A stretch of DNA of 64,000 nt from an uncultured Thermoguttaceae bacterium (GCA_938084835.1 CALKER010000004.1:62001-126000), one strand, 5' to 3'. Positions 9,103 to 19,316 are shown, counted from the stretch's first letter. Notes: generated by a model from the letters alone, not told the origin. Translations and numbers: made by a program.

Positions 9103-12100
9103 TTACGGCACTTGCAGGGTTTGAAGTCCCTCCACAACAAGCCGTCTTTGCCCAAGCCAATAAAGAATTCGGGTGGCTGCGTGAGCAGCCGGGCTCTCAC
9201 CTGGCCGTTGCTGACGGTAAAGTTCGGCCGGATTCCTCGGTGTCCCTTCCAAGATAAGTAGATCCTTATGTTGCACGTAACTAGCCCGAGGAGCCCGGGC
9301 GACAAAATCTTGACCTTCCAGACGGACATTCCCTTCGGCGACAAGCTCCCAGGAACGGTCGCCCCCAGGCGGAGCCACCTCCACAGCAGTGATTGCGCCG
9401 GAAGACCATCTTGTCCCGCCCGCGGGAGGATCACCCGGGTCATCCGGCTCCGGAGGCCAATCCCAGGGCCATTTGGCCACATAGATGCCCCGAACGTGCC
9501 CCTGAAGACGGACGCGACGTTGCCACAAATTCCCGCGAAGCTCCTGCACGAATCGCACCACCACAACCGGCCCAGCAATAGCTGAAGCATTACCCTCCGA
9601 TGCCCCAGAGGCTAATCTTGCCGGGCCCTCACTGGCCTGACCTCCACTTGCGGATGAGACCAAACTTCGGGAAGGAAGCAGATCGAAAACTTGCTGCGCT
9701 GCGTCGACCCGGGGGGACAGGCGTGTCACGAGCCGGCCGGGTCCTTTGGCCCAAAAGTCGCCGCTTTGCCATGCAATCACCAAGTCGACAACCTCTAACC
9801 GGTCCTCCAATCCCGACTTTGTTTCCATCGCCGGGCCAAGGGGATCACTTCGTCGCGTCAGCACTGTAGGACCGAAGCCATGGATTCGGTCCACACTGGG
9901 CTCCGCGACCCAGCCTCCGCCCCCAAAAGGTACCAATTCAGCCAGCCGTACTTCTAATTCCTGCGTAGTTAAGGATGCTCCCGGGACCTCCGCCGTAACC
10001 GAACCATCGAATCGGGCCACCTGTCCGTTGAAGACCATAGTTCCTCCCCAGCGGACAACAGCCGGAGCGGTTGGCCCGGGTGGCAGCCCCAACTCTTCCC
10101 TCGGCTTCACCCATATCTCTAGTCTGCCCGCTTGGTCCACCCACAGCCGATTACTGGCGGCATTCAAGGCGATCCGAGGAGCAGTCAAACCAATCCCTCT
10201 GGCCTCCACGTGCCCTGGGTGTCCCTCCACAAGAACCGACCAATAGGGTGTCCCAGGGTCCGCGAAGTAAACCTTTTGGCCGGTGACAAGCGCCGGTCGT
10301 TGCGCCGGATCCGTCGGCACAAGCGGAAGACTTTCAACAATCTGTGCATTACCTTCAAGCAGGGCTTCAGCGCACTCGAGGCCGGCAGCTCGTGCCCGTA
10401 GGCGAACCTGAATTCGAAACGCGGAGACGTCAAATCTACTAGCCGAAACGCTCGGCGAGGAGTGTTCCGTGAGCAGGGGGAGTATCTTTCCTGGCTCCGA
10501 CTGATAACCGGTTGCCATAAGTGATACCCCCCTAAAGGATGGGCAATCGCCGGCATACCTCCCAAATTCTGAGGTTTCCACGCTGCTAGCCCGCGACCCC
10601 GTCCCATTTCCCATGTCATTTACAAAGAAAGTTTGTTTTCTGACTTTGGGTGAGTCCGCCCTCAAATAATTTGGGTCACGACAAGAAACTCCCAAACCCT
10701 CCGGGCCAAAGCCTTCACTCCCGGTACCAAAATCTTCCCCCTTCCTCTTTCCGACAGGCTCAACGGATACTTGGCTCTTCTGTGGTTCGGTACCCCTCCG
10801 AGATTGTGTAAGCCACGGACTTCGAAGGTCTTCCCCTGGTAACGGGCCGCACAAGCCCGCACTTTTGGGCTGGGGAACTTGGGGATTTCCACGATCGAAG
10901 GGTCCGATACCACCCGAAAGCAAATTAAAATCGCTCGGCAGGCCATTGTCGATCACTCCGCACTCGCGCCACCTGAAGCCGGATACCTTCCGCTCGGGGC
11001 TGACATCTTCCAGGTCAAAAACCGCGCGAAGTTCGTGGGCTCGCGCCTCCGCCTGTGGAACCTCAATAACCACATTCTGGAGGGCCAAAAGTCGCTCCGG
11101 GCGGAGACCTCCGATTTGAACAAGGGTTTCTGCTGGGGAATCTCGACCACCCTGAGCCCGAGGCATTGGCAGCGTCTGAAGGGGATCGACCGGCGAGGGG
11201 CTTGGCCCGGCTGGCTCCGCTACTTCCGGCGGCAGAAGCCAAATGTGGACTTCTTCGGCAGACAAGCTTCCGATACTGGCCGCGTAGATACTTGCCCCTT
11301 CCACCAAACTCAGGACCTGCCGCTTATCTTGAGGTCGAATGAATAATCGACCGTGCCACTGAGCCACGATTTGCGGCGCAGTCTCATCCCGGAAACTATG
11401 GCTCAAACTTCCGGGACCTATCAGTTCCGCTTCCACTTGGCTCCACCCACTACCCAGGGCTTCAAACGGAAGCCGGCCACGAAGTTTGGTCGCCACGATC
11501 CGAATGCCACCATACCGAACGGTGGTTCTTTCCTCAGCGCTGAGGAAATAGTCACCCGAGGCCAGATCGTACTCAAGAAGATTGCCTTCAAAAAAGAAGT
11601 CCCAGGTTGGGGCGTGGATGGTGGCCGGCCCTCCGCGCATCTGCACCTGCCGAATTTGCCAGCCGGCCAAACCCGGCACAGATCCCTTCCCCGAACTTTC
11701 CGCATGGATCCCCAAAGAGGGGAGACTGTCACGCCGCAAACCATCCGAAGGTACAAGCTCCGACTTTTCATGAGCATCTTCCGGCCACAGCGAAGCCCCA
11801 CTTGTTAAATTCCCTAGCAATTCCCCCGGTTGTTTTTCGTTTTCGCCCTCTAAGTCGGAGGCCAACCACAGTATCAGCTCCTCGCAACGGAGTCGGTCCT
11901 CGGCACCCACACCAACACGCCACCCGCGAACGTTGCCCTCAAAATTAACCTGAAGTTTTTGCGGCAAAAACCGAAAAGGCCCATCACAAGCCAGTTCGAA
12001 GGCGACAGGTTGTCCCTGGCCTCCGTCATTCGTCAGACTGGCGCCCACGCGGGCGGAAGGAAGCACAATATGAAGCCGTTCGATTCGGAGGACGCGGACC

Positions 12101-12834
12101 TCGCTAATAAATTGGGTTACCGATGCCGCCGAGGGCGAAAGCTCCTGCGACGATAACTTATCGAGCTTTACCACCAGGCCGCGACCCTTCCCAAAATGCC
12201 GGCCGAATCGAAAGCGGACCTCCCCGTCCGTGCTAACCTCCTGGCCCTCGATCCACACATCCTCCGTTTCCACTGAAAGAAGCTGCTCGGGAGGGATACC
12301 GGCGACATAATGCCGCAGCCGTACAGGTCCGTCGAGCTGGACCCTTTTCGGCTGGGCGATCTGCCCCAAACGCAAATCGACCGAACTTTCGAACTCAAGG
12401 AGCGCACCCTGGGGCGCCTCGATCACCAGCCCCGTACGGATCTGATGGGTTTGCTCATCCACTTGTGCCCCGATAACCCCTGCACAAGGCCAAACACGCA
12501 CATGGTGATCGTCCACCCTTTCGTACTCCTCGAGAAGGACGATCACTTCTTCCGTTTCGATGATCTTCGTCTTCGCAAATTGCCACGTGCCTTCAGCAAA
12601 AAGGGGGAGCAATCGTTCCCGGTAGCGCCGGAAGCGTTCCTGGGCCCGCTCGATTTCCTGAGGTGATAGGCTCCGGGGAGCGACACTGAGCTCTGGGGGT
12701 TCGATGAGAGGGACCACGAGCAGGGTGTATAGCCAGTAACACCCTAGAACTAGGGCGAACCCCACCACGGCGCGGTAGGTCCGCGCCACCCATGGTCGCT
12801 GAGGATCCAACCCGCCTTGGAGGGGCATGACCAA
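9103..12834 (-). CDS. Giant LptC/LptA-like (OstA-type) membrane-anchored protein
   Basis: Likely part of lipopolysaccharide transport across the periplasm. Seen: 1243 residues; a short cytoplasmic N-terminus, one membrane helix (about residues 20-42), a helical stretch, then long beta-rich sequence. The C-terminus carries OstA/LptA-type repeats such as AEGNVRLEGQDFVARAPRASY (near 1165-1185) and DLLILEGTP; similar EGNxxx repeats occur near residues 290 and 815. A hydrophilic, low-complexity insert occupies about residues 625-800. Known: E. coli has kdsD-kdsC-lptC-lptA-lptB, with LptC and LptA each about 185-190 residues. Here kdsD and kdsC precede one protein over six times longer, so a combined LptC+LptA bridge is inferred from context. 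Start is TTG at 12834 (GAGG 8 nt upstream) or ATG at 12828. Alternative: an AsmA-like or unrelated beta-rich scaffold. Confidence 0.65.
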   Translation of the reverse strand: MVMPLQGGLDPQRPWVARTYRAVVGFALVLGCYWLYTLLVVPLIEPPELSVAPRSLSPQEIERAQERFRRYRERLLPLFAEGTWQFAKTKIIETEEVIVLLEEYERVDDHHVRVWPCAGVIGAQVDEQTHQIRTGLVIEAPQGALLEFESSVDLRLGQIAQPKRVQLDGPVRLRHYVAGIPPEQLLSVETEDVWIEGQEVSTDGEVRFRFGRHFGKGRGLVVKLDKLSSQELSPSAASVTQFISEVRVLRIERLHIVLPSARVGASLTNDGGQGQPVAFELACDGPFRFLPQKLQVNFEGNVRGWRVGVGAEDRLRCEELILWLASDLEGENEKQPGELLGNLTSGASLWPEDAHEKSELVPSDGLRRDSLPSLGIHAESSGKGSVPGLAGWQIRQVQMRGGPATIHAPTWDFFFEGNLLEYDLASGDYFLSAEERTTVRYGGIRIVATKLRGRLPFEALGSGWSQVEAELIGPGSLSHSFRDETAPQIVAQWHGRLFIRPQDKRQVLSLVEGASIYAASIGSLSAEEVHIWLLPPEVAEPAGPSPSPVDPLQTLPMPRAQGGRDSPAETLVQIGGLRPERLLALQNVVIEVPQAEARAHELRAVFDLEDVSPERKVSGFRWRECGVIDNGLPSDFNLLSGGIGPFDRGNPQVPQPKSAGLCGPLPGEDLRSPWLTQSRRGTEPQKSQVSVEPVGKRKGEDFGTGSEGFGPEGLGVSCRDPNYLRADSPKVRKQTFFVNDMGNGTGSRASSVETSEFGRYAGDCPSFRGVSLMATGYQSEPGKILPLLTEHSSPSVSASRFDVSAFRIQVRLRARAAGLECAEALLEGNAQIVESLPLVPTDPAQRPALVTGQKVYFADPGTPYWSVLVEGHPGHVEARGIGLTAPRIALNAASNRLWVDQAGRLEIWVKPREELGLPPGPTAPAVVRWGGTMVFNGQVARFDGSVTAEVPGASLTTQELEVRLAELVPFGGGGWVAEPSVDRIHGFGPTVLTRRSDPLGPAMETKSGLEDRLEVVDLVIAWQSGDFWAKGPGRLVTRLSPRVDAAQQVFDLLPSRSLVSSASGGQASEGPARLASGASEGNASAIAGPVVVVRFVQELRGNLWQRRVRLQGHVRGIYVAKWPWDWPPEPDDPGDPPAGGTRWSSGAITAVEVAPPGGDRSWELVAEGNVRLEGQDFVARAPRASYVQHKDLLILEGTPRNPAELYRQQRPGESPAAHAATRILYWLGQRRLVVEGLQTLQVP

Positions 12835-13270
12835 TGTTTATGCCTCGGGCTGCGAAAGCGGTTAATTCGCCAACAGCATGAAATCCTGATCGCCGAGCAC
12901 CTTGCCTTGCTGTTAAGGGGCCGGGGTGATCACTCTCCTATCTTCCGAGTTAGTACTCTCCTACTATCTTCCGAGTTAGTACTCTGCTACCTTCCGAGCG
13001 GAAGAAGGCACAAGCTCCCAAGGACCGCAGTAACGCCCGGCGACAATATGCTGCCTGCTTGATCTTCCCGGTTTGGCCGAGCAACCCATGCTCCTGCCGG
13101 TTTTCCGTGCTCGGCACCCCTCAATCCGGGGTAAAAATGCCTATCGCGCCAAGTCCGATGCTTGGAACAAAGTTTGAGCAAACACTCTGCATTAACTCTT
13201 GATTAACCGGCCAAGCTTAGTCCGGCGATTGCTTCTTGGTTGTGCAGCAAGGTTTTTAGTTTCTGCTCTT
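12835..13270. other. Spacer between kdsC and the LptC/LptA-like gene
   Basis: A 436-base gap inside an otherwise operon-like minus-strand run. It contains a near-perfect 26-nt tandem duplication (12939-12990) and no convincing ORF. A separate promoter for the downstream gene may lie here. Confidence 0.45.
12939..12998. repeat. Tandem duplication, 26-nt unit
   Basis: Two adjacent 26-nt copies (12939-12964 and 12965-12990) differ at one base; the core is CTTCCGAGTTAGTACTCT. A third, partial copy (CTTCCGAG) follows at 12991-12998. Intergenic. Confidence 0.9.
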
Positions 13271-13816
13271 TTACCGCGCAATCGAGGCCACGAGGGCTTC
13301 CCAGCGGTCCTTTGCTTTCAGCAGTAACTCCACCACTTCTCGTACCGCTCCGTGGCCTCCGGGCAAAGTGGTGATCAAAGGGGCAACGGCCCGCACCTCG
13401 GGAGCAGCATCGGCCACGGCGACGCCAAGACCTGCCCGTCGCAGCAACGGCAGATCCAGCAGATCGTCCCCCACGTAGCATAGGTGATCCATGGGCAAAC
13501 GCAGTTGCTCAAGGATCTCCTCAGCCGCGGCAAGTTTGCTTTCCACACTTTGACGAACAATCGCAACCCCCACTTCCGCCGCGCGAAGTCGTACCGCCTG
13601 GGAACTGCGGTGGCTCAAGATACCAAAGTGGAACCCAGCCCGCTGCCACAACTGGATTCCTAGACCGTCTCGAATGTGAAAGAACTGGGCCTCGTTCCCC
13701 CGACCGTCAAGAAGCACACGACCGTCGGTGAGCACACCGTCCACATCGCTGAGGATGATTTCCACCTTCTCGCAGCGCCGCCGGACCTCCTCGGACAGGT
13801 TTCCCAGATCGATCAC
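13271..13816 (-). CDS. kdsC: 3-deoxy-D-manno-octulosonate 8-phosphate phosphatase (KdsC)
   Basis: Removes phosphate from Kdo 8-phosphate to give Kdo for the LPS inner core; cytoplasmic HAD-superfamily enzyme without a cap domain. Seen: 181 residues (E. coli KdsC 188), HAD motif I LSDVDGVLTDG (22-32) with nucleophile D24 and acid/base D26, motif II Ser in ILSHRSS, motif III Lys in ESKLAA, and motif IV GDDLLDLPLL. Start: GTG at 13816 with AGGGGGA about 9 nt upstream; the frame is open to 14050 upstream but that part overlaps kdsD and shows no family similarity. It follows kdsD by 100 nt on the same strand, the classic kdsD-kdsC pairing. Confidence 0.92.
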   Translation of the reverse strand: MIDLGNLSEEVRRRCEKVEIILSDVDGVLTDGRVLLDGRGNEAQFFHIRDGLGIQLWQRAGFHFGILSHRSSQAVRLRAAEVGVAIVRQSVESKLAAAEEILEQLRLPMDHLCYVGDDLLDLPLLRRAGLGVAVADAAPEVRAVAPLITTLPGGHGAVREVVELLLKAKDRWEALVASIAR

Positions 13817-13916
13817 CGTGTATTTTCCCCCTGTTTCGAAACCCTTGCTCCCTTGGGAAAGCTTACGCGGACTATGCCTGGAAAGAATTACCCCCTTTAA
13901 AAACTGTGCCTCCTCA

Positions 13917-15020
13917 CTATGTACCGCACTCTTCGACCATTCGTTCCCGCTCCGCAGGCGGTCGGCAAATCGTAAGGTACGGCCGACCCCTCCGGGAAAT
14001 CTCGTCGGTGAAATATTCCGGCCACAAGGCAACCACATCGGTGACGTCAATAAGGCCTAAAGGTCGATCCTCACCATCCACCACGGGAAGTTCGCTAATT
14101 TTCCGCTCCGCCATGAGCGCTACCGCCTCCGCAAGTCGCGCCCCCACGCGAATTGTGATGGGGCAGCGCGTCATCACGTTGGCAATTGGGCCATCCAATT
14201 TTTCATCGGCGCGCTGTTCGAACAATCGAGCAAGATCGCTGTCGGTGAAAATTCCCGAGAGTCTGCCCTGGTCATCCACAAGCATAATTGCCCCGGTGCG
14301 TCGTCCTGGCCGGCCGGTAAGCACGAGGACTTCCCTCACCGTTTGCGCCTGGTGCGCCAACCGGCATTGCTCCAGCGGCCGCATCACCTCTTGGACCGTC
14401 GCAAGTTTCCGCCCCAAACTTCCCCCTGGATGAAATCGGGCAAAATCCTCGGCGGTAAATCCTCGCATGCGAGCCACGGCCAAGGCCAAAGCATCCCCGA
14501 CGGCCAGCATGGCAGTGGTACTGCTCGTGGGTGCCAGGCCCATGGGACATGCTTCCTCGATAGGGCCTAAGGCAATCACCACATCCGCCAGCCAACCCAC
14601 TGTAGTCTCAGCACGCCGGGTAATCGCCACCACAGGTACGCCCATTGTTTGCACCAACCGGCAAAAGCCCACAATTTCCTCCGTCTCCCCGCTGTACGAC
14701 AGGACCAAAACAATGTCCTCTTTGTGAATGCGGCCCAGATCCCCGTGGAGGGCTTCGGCCGGATGCACAAAGTAGCTGCGAGTACCAAGCGAGCTCAGGG
14801 TGGCGGCAATTTTCTGCCCCACCAATCCCGCTTTGCCCATGCCACAAACTACAACACAACCCCGGCACTCCATCACCAATTCCACCGTCCGGGCAAACTG
14901 CCGATCAAGCCGCCCCGCCACCGCCTGTAAGGCAGCAATTTCTCGTTGAAGCACCTCTCGGCCAAAAGCAACTACCTGCTCCGGTTCCCCTGCGAGCGAT
15001 AACGCCGGGCGCGAAGCCAT
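13917..15020 (-). CDS. kdsD: Arabinose-5-phosphate isomerase (KdsD)
   Basis: Interconverts ribulose 5-phosphate and arabinose 5-phosphate, the first step of Kdo synthesis. Seen: 367 residues (E. coli KdsD 328); an N-terminal SIS domain with CGMGKAGLVGQK (59-70), HPAEALHGDLG (86-96) and SYSGETEE (109-116), then two CBS domains in the C-terminal half (about 215-340). The extra length is in the tail after the second CBS domain, which runs on with arginine-rich sequence. Start: ATG at 15020 with AAGGAGGG about 9 nt upstream. It is first of the kdsD-kdsC-lptC/A-like run. GutQ-type isomerases look alike, but kdsC next door supports the Kdo role. Confidence 0.93.
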   Translation of the reverse strand: MASRPALSLAGEPEQVVAFGREVLQREIAALQAVAGRLDRQFARTVELVMECRGCVVVCGMGKAGLVGQKIAATLSSLGTRSYFVHPAEALHGDLGRIHKEDIVLVLSYSGETEEIVGFCRLVQTMGVPVVAITRRAETTVGWLADVVIALGPIEEACPMGLAPTSSTTAMLAVGDALALAVARMRGFTAEDFARFHPGGSLGRKLATVQEVMRPLEQCRLAHQAQTVREVLVLTGRPGRRTGAIMLVDDQGRLSGIFTDSDLARLFEQRADEKLDGPIANVMTRCPITIRVGARLAEAVALMAERKISELPVVDGEDRPLGLIDVTDVVALWPEYFTDEISRRGRPYLTICRPPAERERMVEECGT

Positions 15021-15113
15021 CGTGGCGAACCCTCCTTGGCAAACTAATGGTTTCCCACACTACTCAGGATCACTAAATTCTTCAGACTTCCCATTTTTTT
15101 ATTCAGATTGTTT

Positions 15114-15159
15114 ATCCCTGCTAAATAGGCATTTCTATCCTTGCCAAATACCCATTTCG
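15114..15159. repeat. Imperfect tandem duplication, 23-nt unit
   Basis: Two adjacent 23-nt copies (15114-15136 and 15137-15159) match at 18 of 23 positions. Intergenic, upstream of kdsD. Confidence 0.6.
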
Positions 15160-15743
15160 CACGGCCGAACTGGATACAAATAATTCAAGAAACCGTTAAT
15201 CAACGTACTCCCTAATTAGCGATGGCTTACAAGGATAATGTTTCGTACCTTGACGAATGCCACTGGCCCCAACCGCAAAATCCATTCAAGCGACGAGTGG
15301 GCTCCGCGTGTCTCCCCCACCTTCGGAGCCGGAGTCCTGCGACTAAACCTTTTTCACCCAGAGGAACAACCGCACACCTGTAATTCGGGCCTCTAACTTT
15401 TTGCCCCGTTTTCGGGGGCCTTCTGTGAGATTTTGCAAGGGCTCTTTAAACCAACTCGTCAAAAATCCGTTTTGTTGCTTCCGCCGACGCTTCAACCCGT
15501 GCCTCCCGGCAAGAGGCCTTCAACACTCCTTAACGCTCTTCTCATCGGGAGGTTGCTGTCCTCCCGGAATCACTGGGTTGAAACCCTCCTTTGAAAGGGA
15601 ACAACGCAAAACCCATCCCTAGAGGGGATTCAAATAGGGGTTTCTTCAGTTCGAAGCCTCCAATCTCCAACACTGATACCGAACCCAATTTAATTAAACT
15701 AATAATTCGTATTACTCCCAAAAAATAAGGAAATTGCACACCA

Positions 15744-15786
15744 ATGGCCCTTGGTCCTGGCCCTGTTGAAGGGCCATGGTTTTTTC
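15744..15786 (+). terminator. Orphan hairpin with T run
   Basis: ATGGCCCTT (15744-15752) pairs perfectly with AAGGGCCAT (15769-15777) across a 16-base loop, followed by GGTTTTTT. It has the form of a plus-strand intrinsic terminator, yet no plus-strand gene precedes it; an unannotated small RNA could end here. Confidence 0.4.
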
Positions 15787-16537
15787 AAGCGGCTAAACCG
15801 TAAACTTTTGGTCTTTCCGCAGGAAGACCAGTTTTGTCCTGCAATTAGGCATCCGCCAATCCTTCGCTCCGAAACACCAATACCATGACAACTCCTCTCA
15901 CTTCAGCCCTGGCTAGGGTCAAAAGCTTCAGGCGTCCATCCGCGACGCTATCTCCGGTCGCGATCCCGCCCAAAGTCGGTCGAAATTTCCTTGCGAAAAC
16001 TAAGGGGCAACCACTCCTGCCTGAAGAGATCGGAAGCGAGGACCGGCACCCTTGGTACGCAAGCGGCCCCGAGGGCGCGCGGCATCTTCATGCACCGCTC
16101 TGCCAGCTCAGCCCCCTTCTCCTTTTGACATTGATTGTGCCCCCAATCCCTGCAGTAAGATTGCGTTTGCAGGAAATCGGTATAACTCGGAATAAGATCG
16201 GCCTAAATGGTTGCCAAAGCTTCGTTAGTTACTAAGTGAGTTGCCCGCGGGAAGGTATAACCATCGGGGAAGCCGCTCCCGGGCACAAGGCCAGTAAAAC
16301 TTCTCAGGTAACCTTCTGCGGAGGAAACTCTTGTGTGGCCAGCTATGGGGCAGTAGAATATCCCTGTCCCACATCCGGGTGGTCCAGGTTCGAGCCGACT
16401 TCAAACTCTCGGGACAGGACTTCGGAGCTACCCTTAATTGTCTCGGGACAACAATAGCAACGAGTGGCGGATTCGCTGGTAACTCCTCCCAGTGAGAAAA
16501 GCAGACGCGTGTGTTGTCAAATTGTGGGAGTTGATGC

Positions 16538-18694
16538 ATGCACTTTAGAACAAAAGTGTGGTCGCTGCTTTTTATCTCCGGACTTTTGGCAACCTCCGGT
16601 ATTGATGCATGGCCTGCAGATCTTGCCAGAGCAGGCGAGGCAGATGTTTACGTGGCCGTGGATGGTAACGACGCATGGTCTGGCAAACTGCCGGAGCCGA
16701 ACTCCGACCGAACCGACGGACCCGTGGCAAGTTTTGCCCGAGCGCTTGAGCTAGTAGCAGCGATTCGTGCTGCCGAGCCCGCTCGCAACCGCCCCGTGGT
16801 CGTTCGCGTTCGAGGGGGAACCTACTGGTTGAAAGAGCCCATTCGGATAACACCGGAGCATTCCGGCACGGAAGCTTCTCCCACCGTCTTGGAGGCCTTT
16901 CCCGAAGAATGCCCCATCCTAAGCGGCGGTCGACCGATCGCAAACTGGCAGGTGGATGATCTTGGTTACTGGAAGGCTGAGCTGCCGGAAGTGCGTGAGG
17001 GCCGGTGGGATTTTTGGCAACTTTTCGTCAACGATAAGCGGCGTTACGTAGCGCGCTTACCGCACCAGGGATATTATACTATCGCTGATCAGGTCCCTCC
17101 ATCGCCTCAAGCGGAGGGTAAGGGTTTCGACCGGATACGTTATTCAGGCGATGACGTCAAGGCTACGTGGCACAATCTCGACGATGTGATGGTGATGGTC
17201 TTCCAACAGTGGTCTGTCGCCAAAATGCGGATAGCCCAGGTGGATCCTACGGAGCGACTGGTGACTTTCAAAGGCCACACGGGAACGACCTCCTGGTGGG
17301 CCGCTTTTGGAAAGGGACACCGTTACATCGTCTTCAACGTGGCCGAAGCCCTGGGAACGCCGGGAAGTTGGTACCTTGATCGGCGGACCGGCGTGTTGAC
17401 ATACGTCCCGGTTCCGGGAGAAGAACCCGCCAGTTCCGTGGTAGTGGCTCCTCGACTGAGTGAGCTCCTCCTGATGGAAGGGAGCATTCCCCAGCAGCAG
17501 TGGGTACAACACGTGCATGTCCGGGGGCTGACCTTTGCGCACACCAATTGGGTTTTACCTCCATCCGGCCAATTCTTCCCCCAGGCCGAGGTTGGGCTGG
17601 GTGCCGCCATCATGGCTTGGGGCGCCCGGCATGTGCTTTTTGATCGCTGTGTGGTGCGGCACGTCGGGGAGTATGCTATGGCCTTTGGGCTCGGTTGTAA
17701 ACACAATCGCGTGGAAAATTGTGAGTTTGTGGATCTAGGCGGCGGAGGTATCAAAATTGGCCACGCCGGCAGAGCCGATTGGCAGCAGGTGGCTACCATG
17801 CCCTCCCACGATGAAGAGCTTGTTTCCCACCACGTAATACGCAATTGCCTGATCGCTCACGGCGGGCGCCTCCACCCGCCGGCTGTGGGCGTGTGGATCG
17901 GACAGTCGCCTTTCAATCGCATCGAACACAACGAAATTTGCGATTTCTATTACACCGGAATCTCCGTCGGCTGGACATGGGGCTACGGCCGGAGCGAAGC
18001 CCATCACAACATAATCGCCTATAACCACGTCCATCGGATCGGTCAGCGAGTGCTATCAGACATGGGGGGTATCTACACTTTGGGAATCCAACCAGGAACG
18101 CATGTCCACAATAACGTCTTCCACGATATCCACTGCTACCAGTACGGGGGCTGGGGCCTTTACACGGACGAGGGCAGTAGCCAGATCGTCATGGAAAAGA
18201 ATCTTGTGTACCGTACCAGCACAGGTGGGTTTAATCAACATTACGGCCGGGAAAACCATATTCGCAACAATATCTTCGCGTTCGCCGAGCAGCATCAGAT
18301 TTCGCGAGCGCGGACGGAGCCGCACCTGTCGTTTTCTTTCCAACGCAATATCGTCTTTTGGGATAATGCAAGCCCCCTCTTCAGCGGCAACTGGGGAGAT
18401 GAGAATTTCGAGCTCGACTTCAATGTCTACTGGAACGCGGGCGGACATCCCATTCGCTTCCCCGGCGATTTGACTTTGCGCGATTGGAAGGAAAAACACG
18501 GAAAAGATCGCCACTCGGTCATCGCGGATCCCCTTTTTGTCGATCCACAATCTGGGGACTTTCGGCTTAGGGAGGGCTCCCCGGCGTTGGCTCTTGGATT
18601 TGAGCCATTTGATTTCACTAAGGCAGGCCGGCTCACTCCACCCGTTTTGACTCAGAACCTGCCCCCAGTCTCCAGAGCCTTCGACACACCATAG
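16538..18694 (+). CDS. Secreted right-handed parallel beta-helix protein (glycosidase-like)
   Basis: Probable secreted carbohydrate-active protein; the exact reaction is not known. Seen: 718 residues; signal peptide (about 1-32, ending near ADLARA), then [17 protein letters not shown] (about 38-54), the usual opening of planctomycete beta-helix proteins. Next come a beta-sandwich-like insert containing [18 protein letters not shown], and from about residue 320 to 640 a beta-helix core with many N/H-rich turns ([37 protein letters not shown]-like rungs). The layout and the FVNxxRxxxARxP segment recall the GH141-type beta-helix glycosidases, but I cannot assign catalytic residues. Start: ATG at 16538; ribosome binding site GGGAG about 10 nt upstream. 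It stands alone, followed by a possible terminator. Confidence 0.78.
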   Translation: MHFRTKVWSLLFISGLLATSGIDAWPADLARAGEADVYVAVDGNDAWSGKLPEPNSDRTDGPVASFARALELVAAIRAAEPARNRPVVVRVRGGTYWLKEPIRITPEHSGTEASPTVLEAFPEECPILSGGRPIANWQVDDLGYWKAELPEVREGRWDFWQLFVNDKRRYVARLPHQGYYTIADQVPPSPQAEGKGFDRIRYSGDDVKATWHNLDDVMVMVFQQWSVAKMRIAQVDPTERLVTFKGHTGTTSWWAAFGKGHRYIVFNVAEALGTPGSWYLDRRTGVLTYVPVPGEEPASSVVVAPRLSELLLMEGSIPQQQWVQHVHVRGLTFAHTNWVLPPSGQFFPQAEVGLGAAIMAWGARHVLFDRCVVRHVGEYAMAFGLGCKHNRVENCEFVDLGGGGIKIGHAGRADWQQVATMPSHDEELVSHHVIRNCLIAHGGRLHPPAVGVWIGQSPFNRIEHNEICDFYYTGISVGWTWGYGRSEAHHNIIAYNHVHRIGQRVLSDMGGIYTLGIQPGTHVHNNVFHDIHCYQYGGWGLYTDEGSSQIVMEKNLVYRTSTGGFNQHYGRENHIRNNIFAFAEQHQISRARTEPHLSFSFQRNIVFWDNASPLFSGNWGDENFELDFNVYWNAGGHPIRFPGDLTLRDWKEKHGKDRHSVIADPLFVDPQSGDFRLREGSPALALGFEPFDFTKAGRLTPPVLTQNLPPVSRAFDTP

Positions 18695-18754
18695 TGTTTG
18701 TTTGTTCCGGATAGGTTCTTTGGGGTGTGATTTCCCCTATTTCCTTTCGGTGCC

Positions 18755-18781
18755 GGGGAAGCTGGGTCCCCTCCGATTTTT
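18755..18781 (+). terminator. Possible terminator after the beta-helix gene
   Basis: GGGGA (18755-18759) pairs with TCCCC (18767-18771) over a 7-base loop, followed by TCCGATTTTT. The stem is short; position about 60 nt beyond the stop fits a terminator. Confidence 0.42.
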
Positions 18782-19316
18782 CCCCCGCTGTCGACCAAAA
18801 TGGCGTACCAAGGAATGCTTTGATGGGCTAAACTTGACACTTTTCGAATAAAAAATCTAGGCTAAGGGAACTGGCAACATCAGAGCTTAAAAAGTAGAAA
18901 ATAGGCGCGCTGGGTGTTCCAGGAGAAATAGGTGGTTGATCCTCTCCGGATCTGCTTACCCAGGGGTCTTGGTGTTCATCGCCTAGCCGATTACCTTTGA
19001 CGGAGTGGATGAATAAAGTTCGAGAAAAGAGCCGAGAAAGTGAGAGCCGGCCAATAATGACCTCGGCCAGGTCCTCGCAATTGTCGGCAAGCCGGGTTAC
19101 GCTTGTCGCTTAGGACTAATTGTGGTAAAAAAGCCGTAATAATTCAATTGGCAAGCACAGACATTCATTGGCAAGCACAGACTTGATACGGGAACAGGAA
19201 AGGCTTCCTTGCCACCTTCGGTGGGGTTTATGACCGTAAAACCATATTAGGCTTTGGTCCTCCCTCTCATTTGGGGGATCGGGTGGATTGACCAACAGCG
19301 ACTACCTTTTTAATTT
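18782..19316. other. Spacer before the tRNA cluster
   Basis: No ORF is supported. A TTGACA-like hexamer occurs near 18834 with an AT-rich stretch after it, but no good -10 box at standard spacing. A 20-nt tandem duplication lies at 19147-19182. The promoter of the tRNA-tuf transcript is presumably in this region. Confidence 0.4.
19147..19182. repeat. Tandem duplication, 20-nt period
   Basis: ATTGGCAAGCACAGAC occurs at 19147-19162 and again at 19167-19182, identical over 16 nt with a 4-nt ATTC spacer (period 20). Intergenic, upstream of tRNA-Tyr. Confidence 0.85.

Larger units (their letters stand above)
15021..16537. other. Long spacer before the beta-helix gene
   Basis: A 1.5-kb region between divergent genes with no ORF I can support. 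It contains an imperfect 23-nt tandem repeat (15114-15159) and a 9-bp hairpin followed by T residues (15744-15786). I looked for RNase P RNA, tmRNA and SRP RNA signatures by eye and saw none. Confidence 0.5.

Noticed and set aside
12901-13000. CRISPR-like array
   Set aside because: Only two full copies, directly adjacent with no spacers between them; this is a tandem duplication.
15885-16235. 116-codon ORF upstream of the beta-helix gene
   Set aside because: Low-complexity Leu/Pro/Arg composition, no start context and no family resemblance.
18831-18870. Consensus sigma-70 promoter before the tRNA cluster
   Set aside because: TTGACA is present but no acceptable -10 box at 16-18 nt spacing.
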